Source of the DNA: Panicum virgatum
Lineage: Eukaryota > Streptophyta > Magnoliopsida > Poales > Poaceae
DNA: 64,000 bases
Direction of reading: 5' to 3'
Assembly (NCBI RefSeq): GCF_016808335.1
Contig: NC_053148.1
Location: 49,988,930 to 50,052,929 of the forward strand
Part shown: positions 45,339-55,483 of the stretch, piece after piece
Layout: each line of letters starts with the position of its first letter
Numbering within the stretch: position 1 is the stretch's first letter
Program-made: the position numbers and the translations under genes
The notes under the pieces: model-generated
Databases searched by the model: none
Seen by the model: the letters and a program-made list of their open reading frames with translations, nothing else
Told to the model about the DNA's origin: nothing

Positions 45339-45774
45339 TCAGGTCGTTGTTTGCCGCTTTTGTTTAACCCAATCCAGCACGCCCCTGGTTTCGTTGAGGT
45401 ATGGATGAGCTCCAGTTCCCGTGGCCTGCAGAAGCAACAAACACTCACTCCAGTCAGAACTCAGAACAGGGGAAAGCAGAGTGCTGCTGCCTGTTTTCGG
45501 GTGGCGTGCTGCTAGAATCTCGTCTAGCTGACAGTTACTTGATCAGGTGCTGTTTCTTCACACATGTGACATGTCTACGGTCAACAGTACTTAGGAAACC
45601 AAGCACAAAATTTGCATTGCTGAGCACGCATTAAGCCATATAATCATTGTCAACAGTACGAGAGCCTGTAGCAAATCTCGCACAAATGATGGACCAGACT
45701 ATAGCTAACCTGAGATGAAGTCATCAATATTTCGCCAGATATAGAAGACGTCAGTAGTAGTAAGGAAGGGGCCC
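45339..45774 (-). other. Two phase-compatible exon-like pieces, unassigned
   Basis: On the minus strand, 45774-45710 follows a TTAG acceptor and ends at a GTTAGC donor; in one frame it reads ISGEILMTSSQ. 45425-45339 follows a CTGCAG acceptor and reads ATGTGAHPYLNETRGVL then DWVKQKRQTTT to a TGA. The phases agree (2 + 63 nt, then 87 nt). This could be the 3' end of a gene whose 5' part is lost or lies across the TANGO2 promoter. I do not recognise the protein. Confidence 0.35.
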
Positions 45775-45932
45775 CTAATCAGGACCTCTTCACATGGGAA
45801 GTAATATAACCAGGTAACTGAACAGGATAGAACTCTGACAGAAGAATGACAGACTGCAGAGCACCTGGTTGCAGCCAATAATGCAAAGACTCTGTGGGCT
45901 CCTTGTGCTTTCGCTCTCCTTCCAGCCTTCTC

Positions 45933-45942
45933 CCTATAAATA
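45933..45942 (+). promoter_or_regulatory. TATA box of the TANGO2-like gene
   Basis: CCTATAAATA stands about 105 bp upstream of the ATG at 46043, which fits a leader of about 75 nt. Confidence 0.6.
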
Positions 45943-46042
45943 CAAAGCCAAGCCCAAGGAGAACCATCAGCTAAACACAAAGATAGTTGCGAAACGAGCA
46001 AGTTATTTTCAACCAACCAAGGAGTTGAAACCACCTGAAGCC

Positions 46043-48261
46043 ATGTGCATAGCTGCATGGATTTGGCAGGCTCACCCTGTGCACCAGATCCTCCTGCTGC
46101 TCAACAGAGATGAGTTCCACAGCAGGTACGTGACCTTATTTGGTTTTATTGATCTTTGTAGTACCCAACCTGGAAGTAATAGCTCTGCTGTATGAGTAAC
46201 TGGTTTGAAATTGAGTAAAATTTTCCCTCCAGAGTTGCAAACTCACTGGCAGAATTTACAGTCATGCAATGCAAACTTCCCTGACACGTATGCTAATATT
46301 GTTCAATCAGTTCTCATAGAGAAAATGCTGTTAGAGAAACCAATAGAAAGGTTACTCAGTGCAAAACAACAATGCTGGGTGTTCAGTGCTCAGAGAGCTT
46401 CTCTGTTGTTCCAACAAACTAATGCAGGCCTACAAAGGCAGTAGGATGGTGGGGAGAAGGCTCAAAGAAGATTCTTGGAGGCAGGGATGTGCTTGGTGGA
46501 GGAACATGGATGGGGTGCACCAAGGATGGCAGGCTCGCATTCCTGACCAATGTGCTTGAGCCAGATGCCATGCCTGGCGCACGAACTAGGGGAGACTTGC
46601 CCCTCCGGTACCTGCAGGTATATAGCAAAACATATCAAAAGCTTCATCTAGATCATTGAAGTTGATTGAAGTATTTATCCAACAGCTGAGCCAATGTAGT
46701 GCTGAGAAAGATATATCCATTTCAAGTACAATAAAAGTTGGTGTTTCCGCTATATTTTTCTTATCACCATCGTTCCTTAGCATCTGATTCAGCCTACTCG
46801 TTTGTTCTGACAGTGATTGGTGTAGACAGTAGACACTGCACATGGCACATATATATGCATACCCCATTGGCAATAGAAACCACAACTTTACCTTTGAAAA
46901 CACTTAAGTGGTTCATTCTATTACAACGGATAACTATAGCATGCATTGTAAGAACAAAATCTGATCTATCATCATGAAATTATATTTGGCATAATATTTT
47001 CCCTCAAGAACAAGCATAATACAGTCTGTACTGTGCAGAGCAACAAGAGCCCACTTGAAGTTGCAACTGAAGTGGCAGAAGAAGCTGATGAATACAATGG
47101 CTTCAACCTCATACTAGCTGATCTAACCACAAATATTATGGTCTATGTGTCAAACCGGCCTAAGGGGCAGCCTGCGACAATTCAACTTGTATCACCAGGA
47201 CTCCATGTGCTGTCCAATGCAAGGCTAGATAGCCCTTGGCAAAAGGTAAGCAGAGCTAATTCATGTTCATGTTCACCTGACAACTTGTAGATAGATAAAA
47301 CTCTAAGAATGGCTTGCAAATAAAAAATGTCATAGAATGCTCTTTATGAAATAGCTGGTAGGATATATTGGTACACAACTAGAAACACTAAAAGAATGAG
47401 GCTCTTTATGAAATAGCTGGTAGGATATATTGGTACACAACTAGAAACACTAAAAGAATGAGGTGTCATTTTAATGATTTCGTTCTTAGCCGCACTAAAA
47501 CTATCACAAAGCAAACATTGAGCTGGGAGAAAAGTGCGAGAAAGCTACAGCTGAACCATCTAAAGTACCTCCCTAGTTATAAGCTACAATGCATTTAACT
47601 CAATTTATAGCATAGCATGTGCAAGAAGATAAAATGGCGATGCATTATTGCAAGCTACTCTGTCCCTTAGGGACCATTCAGCCTACCAAAATAGTAGACA
47701 GTTGTTCATGAAGACAGTGTGCTGGTACCTAAAGGTTTTTTTTTTCATTGTTGTGTATGCACTTGTAGGCAGTTCGCCTTGGTAAAAACTTCAGGGAACT
47801 TCTTATGAAGCATGGTGATGATGAGGTTGAAGTGAAGGATATAGTTGAGAGCCTAATGACTGACACCACAAAGGCTGACAAAGATAGACTGCCAAACACT
47901 GGTTGTGATCCCAACTGGGAGCATGGTCTGAGTTCCATTTTCATCGAGGTGCAAACTGACCAAGTGAGAAAAAAAAAAACTTTGACATGATTCCAGTTAC
48001 ATTTACATTCAGTGTTCAACTAGTTGGAAAACTACATCATTTGACCACTCATAAACATTTGTGTTCATAAGCTTACACTAATACTTCAGAAATGAACTTA
48101 CAAAAATTCTTTCATGTAATTCTGTTTTGGTGAAGGGGCTCTACGGGACACGAAGCACAGCAGCTTTATCAGTGAGCTATGATGGTGAAGCTAGCTTATA
48201 CGAGAAGTACCTCGAGAGTGGTATATGGAAGGATCACACAGTGAATTACCAGATAGAGTAG
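46043..48261 (+). CDS. TANGO2/NRDE family protein
   Basis: Five exons, 46043-46125, 46428-46617, 47039-47245, 47769-47963 and 48136-48261, give 801 nt and 266 residues, the normal size. The N-terminus MCIAAWIWQAHPVHQILLLLNRD contains the invariant Cys2 and NRDE-like NRDEFHSR that define the family. Later blocks are VGWWGEGSKKILGGRD, GTWMGCTKDGRLAFLTN, TRGDLPLRYL, EYNGFNLILADL, LSNARLDSPWQK and LYGTRSTAALSVSYDG. The members are soluble proteins, in animals linked to Golgi/mitochondrial lipid and haem handling; the plant role is unclear. Intron 3 holds a perfect 62-bp tandem duplication. No coding lesion is seen. Confidence 0.93.
47339..47462. repeat. Perfect 62-bp tandem duplication in TANGO2 intron 3
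   Basis: The 62-bp unit starting GCTCTTTATGAAATAGCTGG occurs at 47339-47400 and again at 47401-47462 with no mismatch. It lies well inside the intron, away from both splice sites, so it should not affect splicing. Confidence 0.97.
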
Positions 48262-48913
48262 GCATCGTACACGAAAAAGCTGAGAGCCTCGAATAAATAG
48301 AGATGGAACAGATGCAATTGCGAATGCTATTCTTTCCCTAGTCACCTCCATGACTATATAAATCCCCAAATGATGCCAGTTAAACTATTTACTTTAAGCA
48401 GATTTGTCAATCAAAAGGTTGATTTTATATAAGAAAATAGAGACTTCATGTCAGATCAATTTTCTTGGTCATGTTTACTTGGCAAGCTATTTATGTTGAG
48501 TTCTGTTGTACTAAAGGTAAATTTGCAACATAACTTAATTGTAAGACACTATATATGGTGCTGAAAATATAGAATACTTCAACTACATTACAAAAAAAAC
48601 TATGCAGATATGCATAATGTAATGCATCTGGTGTACCTCATTTGTTCAACATGCTCCAGTGGTGTCGGCCATGCAGATAGAATTTTATATGCCACCAGAG
48701 GGCACTCAGTCCATAGCAGTCTTGAAGGCCTGAAACGTTTACCCAGAAATAACAATACACATACTATACAGTCTGCAGTGAAGTGCAGTCATATGATGGT
48801 ATTATTAGCCAGGACATCTAGAAACCTCAACAAGGCTCACGAAGTAGCATCATAGGATTCAATAGGACAGAATTCACGTTTACCAACATGAACATACATA
48901 AATATTAAGCTCT
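48262..48913. other. Convergent 3' ends of TANGO2 and Sen2
   Basis: This 650-bp stretch separates the TANGO2 stop from the Sen2 stop on the opposite strand. It should contain both 3'UTRs. No other gene is seen. Confidence 0.5.
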
Positions 48914-49837
48914 TCAGTCAAAGTTTGAGCTTGTAGACAAGTAAGCTAGAAAGAGAATTGTAAAGCTTAGTATTACACCCCAATAGCTAAATACTACACC
49001 CTCTCTTGTATCCTCTTGTTCTTCCCTAATTGCTTCTTCTCTGCACTGTTTTTGTCTTTGCTCATCCGTGTGGGCTTCTTCTCTGCGCGGTTTGTTTTGT
49101 TGCTCACGGCACTGCTGCGGTATCCATCTGTTGATGATCCTCTCATGAACAATCATCTGTTCCAAACAATCAGACGATCTCACCTCGCAGTTGTTGGTGC
49201 TGATGGTTAGAATAAGTAATGTCTTGGCCACACTTCCAGAAGCTCGAAGCGCGCAGAGTAGATCAGGCCACACCTTCATGCGGCCACATCGAGCACCAAA
49301 TATTTTGCCTTCTGGAACTACGATTACTGCAAACTCCGAGTGAACAAGTGCTGGATGGTGACGGTAAGCAACAAAATCTGCACCGTACTGCAATCCTGAC
49401 TTTACAACCCAATTCTTCAATCTAAGGTGTTGATACGCCTTGTACATCTCCGGGAATGGCTCTGAGGTGGAGGTCAAGAGATCCCACAGCTCCCCTTCAC
49501 CCATCTGCTGCTTATTCTCCTCCGATTGAACTGTGATGCACCTGAGGGCATGGCAAAGGAAGAACGTCTCCTCGGGGCCCAGCTGGAACCATAGCTTCTC
49601 ATCTGCCGCATTTTCCACAGCCCGGCCAAAGGCCGCACGGTTCAGAAGCACGGCTTGGTCTTCTCCAACTGCAAGAATCGCATCTTTGGCATCCCCTGAT
49701 AAAACGGCCACGGCTTGTGCGTCTCTCAAAGAAGCCTGGAGCTTGGCAAGTATCGTGGACATGGGATTGGCTGCTGCGAGAGCGGCAAAGTCCTTGCCGT
49801 CCTTGCCTTTCTTCCATCTCGGACCTGGCAAATCCAT
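48914..49837 (-). CDS. SEN2: tRNA-splicing endonuclease subunit Sen2-like
   Basis: Catalytic subunit of the nuclear tRNA intron endonuclease. It is intronless: 307 residues from the ATG at 49837 (MDLPGPRWKKGKDGKDF), which matches the usual plant N-terminus. The frame is open 18 codons further up to another ATG at 49891. The nuclease domain contains WVVKSGLQYGADFVAYRHHP, VHSEFAV and GSVAKTLLIL, giving the catalytic triad Tyr151, His166 and Lys205, all intact. ITRW-like INRWIPQQCREQQ follows. The C-terminus adds an acidic/basic Arg-Glu-Gln-rich tail and a hydrophobic segment (YWGVILSFTILFLAYL) that looks like a tail anchor. The tail is unusual relative to fungal Sen2. Whether the missing introns reflect retroposition cannot be decided. 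Confidence 0.9.
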   Translation of the reverse strand: MDLPGPRWKKGKDGKDFAALAAANPMSTILAKLQASLRDAQAVAVLSGDAKDAILAVGEDQAVLLNRAAFGRAVENAADEKLWFQLGPEETFFLCHALRCITVQSEENKQQMGEGELWDLLTSTSEPFPEMYKAYQHLRLKNWVVKSGLQYGADFVAYRHHPALVHSEFAVIVVPEGKIFGARCGRMKVWPDLLCALRASGSVAKTLLILTISTNNCEVRSSDCLEQMIVHERIINRWIPQQCREQQNKPRREEAHTDEQRQKQCREEAIREEQEDTREGVVFSYWGVILSFTILFLAYLSTSSNFD

Positions 49838-51133
49838 AAGCTGACGACACGACACAGCGTGAGAGTTGGGAAACGATTTAAGGGCAGGCAATCAGGGGCG
49901 GGCCCAGGAATTTGAGTTTGGGTATTCAAAAATTTGTAAAGGCAACCCAAAGTTAGATATAGATATAATCAATTAATCATATAGCCATAGATATACTCAA
50001 TAATAAACATGGTACAAAATGATTCAAGTTGACTGCTCACTGCACAAATTATCAGGCTAATAGCCTAATATGCAGAAATAGGAATATGAGATTAGGAAAT
50101 TTGAGAAATTGACCTTAGAATTGTCCAATTTTGAGCAGAGGCTGCGCGCGAGCTGCCTGCTGCGGTGCCGCGGTCGCCGTGCGCCTTTGCCCGGTGTCGC
50201 AGTGCCGCACTGCTGCAGGCTGCCCCGGCGCTCCGCTCTCGTCTCCCCGCGCGGCAGCCGCGGCTGGCTTCGGCTCCGACCCGCCGCCCGCCGGCGGCCG
50301 CTGGTTAGTTGCCCCGTGCCCTCCTCGCACCATGCGCTCGCCAAGCCTGCCCACCAGCAAGACACCGCCGCTTGCAGCCTGCGTGCCCGGCGGCCAGCCG
50401 CCGCCGCCGCCGGCGGCGGATAGGGTTCCAGTGACGTGAGGGAGAGAGACACGGAGTGTCCATGTGGGGGCTTGGGCTCTGCGTGTGGGGTTTGGGGATG
50501 GGGAGGGAAGGCTGGCCAGTGGGCCGTTTTTTAGCTGTTTGGCCCATTTCGAGAGAAGGGAAGTGGGCTAGATGTGAATAAACCTAAGGTAGTATAATTT
50601 TCTTTTTTTAATACGGATACATGTATATGTATACTTGATGTTTTCAAAAATAATGGGCACCCTTGAATACCAGGTGGTCAATAGTAAAAGGGTTTGGATT
50701 CGTCACGAGCTTGTCAAAATTCGAATCAAATCAATCAATGTACTAGTTGAGCTGGAAATTCAAAGGCTGGAGAAATCTTTCTCGCTATGGAATCAGTTGA
50801 CCAACCAAACCAAGCATGTGATGATGTGAGAGCCAAAAAAGAATGGCTATCCTCGGGAGGGAGCAGGGGCCAACGCGTGCCCGCGTGGAGGCGGCAGGCG
50901 AGAGACGGGCGGGCGGCCGGCGGCGCGAGCGAGCTGAAGTCCCGTCCTCCCTCTCCTTCCCTAGAGTTTCATCAGGGCAGGGCAGGGAAGGCAGCTCGAT
51001 GGATGGGCTTAATGGGTTGTGACGGGCCGACGTTGTTGCCCTTGGGCCATTTCTTTATTTTCGGAGTTTGAAAATCTAATGAGTAAGAGAATTATAGCCC
51101 AAATCTAGGGTAGTCATGGGCCTATATACACTA
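49838..51133. other. Intergenic, with a GC-rich block
   Basis: 50110-50450 is very GC-rich (CCGCGG and GCCGCC words) and gives overlapping long frames on both strands, none recognisable. It is flanked by AT-rich DNA, so it may be a captured gene fragment. A second GC-rich block lies at 50850-51020. No gene can be supported. Confidence 0.4.
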
Positions 51134-51375
51134 CTCCCTCCATTCTCTTTTGATGGTCCTATTTCCAAAATTCAAAAAATTCTCAAATGATAGTCCTATT
51201 TACTGTTGATAAGTACCATAGTAATAAATGGCACAAATAACAAGAAGTTTCTAGCAAAGATATTGGGGAACTAGCAAAAAGTCTTGTGTTACATTAATTA
51301 GATGATAAGCAAGGTTGCTTTTTCTTGATCATTGTGTCAAGTTGAATTAGGACTATCAATAGAGAATGGAGGGAG
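51134..51375. mobile_element. Stowaway-type MITE, 242 bp
   Basis: The ends are CTCCCTCCATTCTC and GAGAATGGAGGGAG (perfect inverted repeats), flanked by TA on both sides (51132-51133 and 51376-51377), the Tc1/mariner target. Inner arms TTTTGATGGTCCTATTT and AGGACTATCAATAG also pair. Confidence 0.9.
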
Positions 51376-51882
51376 TACTACCCTCTGATAATTTTGTATC
51401 AGTTTGTTTGCAAAGCTTGATTTGAGGACACAAAGAAAAAGAAAAGAAAATGCATGATAATTTTTACAAAGTGCCGGATGAGATCATGCAAGGTATGTAT
51501 GTTATAGGAAATCTTATCTGTTGAAAGAAGACAAGGCATCTTTCTAGAATGTTCTACACTATGCAAGAGTAAGATATTTACCATGAAATAGTCTAGATTT
51601 GGTAATAAAATAAATGAGATAATGTTGTAATATCTAGAAAATTTCTGGAATGGGCGACACTTGTCACCACCTCATGGTTCTCCCTTGCCCTATAAATAAA
51701 GCCCCTCTCTCTTTGACATGCCATCCATCCAAGAGTATGGTAGATGAGAAGAGTGAGCGCTAGGATAGCCTTAAAGAGATGATGTGTTGTGTACTCTTGT
51801 GTAATACTATTGTGCTGTAATAAAGCAAGTGTTTTATAAGTGTTAGTCTCCCAGTTTCTAAGTACTTATTGTATAAGTATCA
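51376..51882 (+). mobile_element. Possible solo LTR (Copia-like)
   Basis: The TATA-like CCCTATAAATAAAG (about 51690-51703) is followed 90-130 bp later by TGTGTACTCTTGTGTAATAC and the polyA-like GTAATAAAGC, the compact layout of a Copia LTR. No TG/CA ends or 5-bp TSD could be matched, and no internal domain exists nearby. Confidence 0.35.
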
Positions 51883-52571
51883 TTAATGTCCCAAACGGCA
51901 GAAAGAAATGCGAGGAAGTAGAAAGAGAATGAGCATGTTGGGGAAGAGGGAAAGCGAGTTCTATACCTATCTCGAGCGTGGAGATGCCGAGGGTAGGTCG
52001 TCGACGTGGAGGTGGAGCTCGGCGGTAATGGAGGTTGGCGTCCGGGGAATCCTCGATTCCCAGCGATGTAAGAGTCGGGGCTGGGGTTGGAGGGGTTGGG
52101 GAGGTTTCTAGGTAGGTGAGTGAGCTTAGGGTGTGGTGGGTTTGAAATCCATGGAGGGAATCGGGCGGATTTGGCCGGAGAAGGCAAGCTGCTGGAGCTC
52201 TGTTAATGGTGGATAAATTTAATTTTTTTAGTTTGAATTTTTAAGACCGGAGTGCTATATATCCGATTGTGATTTGTGCTCCACTTTCCCGTTAATGTCC
52301 CAAACGATAGAAGGCAACCGAATCCCCTCTCCCGACTAGAATTCGATGAGGAAGGCCGAGTCACGGTCGGATTAGGATCGTATGAGTCGATTGGTTCAGA
52401 GACCTCTCCCCCTTCAGCTTGAAATAGCGGGCAGGGGCGGCCTTGCCTCCACGCTCGCCTAGTTAGCTGTGAACGTCTCCCTCCTATCCATCCTAGAGAG
52501 CTAGAAAACCCCTAGTTAGCTGTGAACGTCTCACTCATATCCATCCTAGAGAAACAAATCAAGCAAAGAGG
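51883..52571. other. Non-coding DNA with two direct-repeat features
   Basis: TTAATGTCCCAAACG occurs at 51883-51897 and again at 52292-52306, bracketing 394 bp, which could be a long target-site duplication. At 52458-52552 a unit of 53 bp containing CTAGTTAGCTGTGAACGTCTC is tandemly duplicated with a few differences. No credible gene is present. Confidence 0.45.
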
Positions 52572-52651
52572 ATGTTGGAGGAGGAAAAGATCGGCGTCGA
52601 TGTGATGGCTTTGCATGCCAGCGTATCTCGCTGCGCCAGGCGATGGAAGAA

Positions 52652-53144
52652 CAGGGGTTTTTTTTCCCGACCGGTTAACCCAAACCGCCGGCCGCCGGTT
52701 CCGGTTTACCGGACCGGTTGGACCGGTAACCGGTGGAAACCGGTTGAATTCAAATTCAAATCCAAATAAATTCAAAAACTCCCGTGCAACCGGTTCCGAC
52801 TGGTTTACCGACCGGTTTTACTGGTTTGAATTCAAATCCAAATTCAAAAGCTCCCGTGCAACCGGTTTACCGGCCGGTTTGACCGGTTTACCGGCCAGTT
52901 TGACCGGTTTGACTGGTGGGCCTTAATGGGCCGGCCCATTTTTTTCTTTTTCTTTTTTGATTTAACTTTAAATCCCCGCAAACTATACTAAATGAACGAA
53001 TTTTTGAGAAAATTTGATACCATTAGATTCATCGCAACTTGAAGTATTTTTAAGAATTTTTTGAGAATTTTTCATTTTTTGAATTTTGGCCGATTGGGTA
53101 CCGGCCGAAACCGGAACCGGTTCCCACCGGTTTGGTGAACCCTG
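52652..53144. mobile_element. 493-bp hAT MITE (copy B)
   Basis: It starts CAGGGGTTTTTTTTCCCG and ends GGTTTGGTGAACCCTG. The flanks are TGGAAGAA (52644-52651) and TGGAAGAG (53145-53152), an 8-bp duplication with one change. ACCGGT-rich subterminal arms and the inner AAATGAACGAATTTTTGAG block match copy A (24155-24762) in reverse orientation. It interrupts the unknown reading frame described at 52572-53631. Confidence 0.88.
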
Positions 53145-53491
53145 TGGAAGAGATGAACGAGGGGTTGCCAGAACTGCCGAGTGGTGCGCAGCGCGTGATT
53201 CTCGTTCGAGCTCTTCACGTTGAGGAAGCTCCGAAAGTGCTTCATGCTATCAGCATGAGAAATACTAGGCACATGGTGAATGCTTATGGGCTGTTGGGTA
53301 TGCTGAGCCTTTCCGCGTTCCCCGCTCGTGTGGAGAACCCCCATGACAACACGGGTAATCTTGCTTGGATACGAGACTGTGAGCAGCAACTTCGGCAGTG
53401 TGCCAATCAGGTGGGCAGCAGCTTCATGACGATCGAGGCCATCCCCCTCTGCAACGACATATTACATCACATCAACGCACCAGCAAACCAA

Positions 53492-53579
53492 CCCTTGAAC
53501 TGGATCGTGAGAGACGCTAAGGAGCTGCTAAAGCACCCTTAAACTGGATCGTGAGAGACGCCAAGGAGCTGCTAAAGCG
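53492..53579. repeat. 44-bp tandem duplication creating a stop codon
   Basis: Two 44-bp units beginning CCCTT(G/A)AACTGGATCGTGAG lie head to tail, differing at only a few positions. As 44 is not a multiple of three, the second copy is out of frame and the junction gives CCT TAA. Confidence 0.92.
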
Positions 53580-53631
53580 GGTTACCAAGCTCCGCAAGTC
53601 AACACACACCCTCAACCACAACTAGTACCAA

Positions 53632-55483
53632 GATTTTAGGCTACCGAGGCTCCCTCCCTCGGTACTATATAGGGCATTTTCTTCTTATATATAAGATTGT
53701 TTTGTAATAAGCCAATGGCTAAAGTTCTTTGATCTAAAAAAAGTATTATACTATAATAGTACTATTGTCTTAATAATAAACTCATTGTATTGATTCCACA
53801 CTCCATCCTTACCTTCTTGCTGCAATCTGCCTAAATTACATCCCTTTCCTTGTTTATCAGTATCATGGCCCATAGTAAGTTGTAGTTCGACGCATCATTA
53901 CATTATTTTACATGCGTGCAGGGCAAAACCTTCCTTCAATTAACACTTCAAACACTTATATATATTCCAGACCAGAGAGATAATTTTCTTAGGAAACTGA
54001 CCTAAACAATCGACAATTATCGACAACGTCTACCAAGCAACACATAAACTTACATCCCTTGAAACAGTCTAGTCTTCATCTCATTCTACATTTTATGTTC
54101 ACAATCTAGCATCCCATTCTGCTCACTAGATAAAACTTTCTTCTTTGTCAGATAACTGCCTGCAGCAACATCACGTTGAATCCCTGCTTCCTAGATCACA
54201 TGTGCTCTACACAAGAACAAGACGGACAACCAAAAATCAGTTATGTTGAAATGGATACAAGTCAACTGGTAAATGAGATTACTTCTTCATTCCCTAAAAA
54301 TCAGCAAGCTTATCCTGGACTCAAAACATAGCTGCTTAATAATGATAATAAAAAGAATCGCAACAATCTGAACAAAGAAAGATTAAACTTGGTCACAGTA
54401 AAAAAACTAGAAAATCAAGGATTAAACCACAATAATGTTTTGAATCCGGTCTTCTACTGGCCCTTGTTACTTCACCAAATTCAAGTTGCAATATAAAATG
54501 CTCCCTCCCGCCCCTCCCCACTCCCGCACCCACAAACACACCATGACACCAAGCTATTTCTCCCTTATGATAATTAAACAAGCAAACAGATCGACAACAC
54601 AAGTAGAATAAAAGCTTCCAGGTTGCATAGAGAAAGGCAGAAATCAGAAAGACGACATACACCAAGAGAAATCAGGTGACACGAGTACCTAGACCTTCAT
54701 TGACTTTTCAGTGCTGGAAAAAGACTTCCATAAAAAAAACTATTGGTTTCCCCATGGGAAGAAACAAACACTTATATTCCCCCCCTCTTTTCATAAATTC
54801 AAATGTATATATTTTCTGCACAACATTCTCCTAATTTGGTTTAATACTTTAATCAGTACTTTCCTTCTAAATCATATTATCACAGAACAATGCAGGCACC
54901 ATTGTTGAAGCCTGATTGAATACATATTCTACAGATGATTCTAGTAAACATGAGCTGCTTCTTGCATACTCTCTATTAAAGAATTTCAAAGTATATTTGC
55001 AAGCTGCACACAATATCTAGAAGCGACTTCCTTCTATTTCAAAAGCATATATAGCCAGGAAGCCAACCAGCACAATCAATCCTAGCTATGATCAATCCAA
55101 TGTTCCTGCTTCCACACCAAACCATTCTAAACAAGCAATTCATCTCATCACCCTGCCTCGAAAGTGCGATCTGGAGACTGAATTATAAAAACTCAAGTAA
55201 AGCACTGACATGCTTGTGGCTAGAACTTGCTACAATCATTATCGGACAAATCTGGGCTCTCTTAAAAAAAGTAGCACAATCATTATCCAAACTGAGGTGC
55301 TGGATCAACTCATTCCCGACTCAACCTGGAACCCTAACGACAACACAACGAACTCACAAACATAATGATGATGTGCTTCCAATAGAGACTGATTTAAACA
55401 AACATGGAAGCAAATATATAGAAGCAATGAAAGAGGACGAACCAGGAAGCAGCTTGAAAACTGCCTTCTTGCTATGATACCTG
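53632..55483. other. Intergenic DNA
   Basis: No gene is supported. A plus-strand open stretch at 55088-55477 (129 codons) has no recognisable domain and lies just beyond the 3' end of the minus-strand F-box relic, so it is probably chance. Confidence 0.4.

Larger units (their letters stand above)
42456..45933. other. Long intergenic region
   Basis: No intact gene in 3.5 kb. It contains an LTR-like relic (43775-44130) and two exon-like minus-strand pieces just upstream of TANGO2 (listed separately). CA-rich microrepeats occur at about 42480-42530 and 43436-43452. Confidence 0.4.
52572..53631 (+). pseudogene. Unknown protein-coding relic split by a hAT MITE
   Basis: After the hAT insertion a clean frame reads EEMNEGLPELPSGAQRVILV, HAISMRNTRHMVNAYGLLGM, NLAWIRDCEQQLRQC and LNWIVRDAKELLK (53147-53542). 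A 44-bp tandem duplication (53492-53535, 53536-53579) then shifts the frame and creates the stop at 53540-53542. Without it the frame would run on through RVTKLRKSTHTLNHN to a stop at 53624. Upstream of the MITE the matching frame would continue as QRISLRQAMEE-like residues, so the MITE hit coding DNA. I do not recognise the family. Confidence 0.55.

Noticed and set aside
50057..50452. Long frames on both strands in a GC-rich block
   Set aside because: No recognisable domain, overlapping frames on both strands and no splice context.
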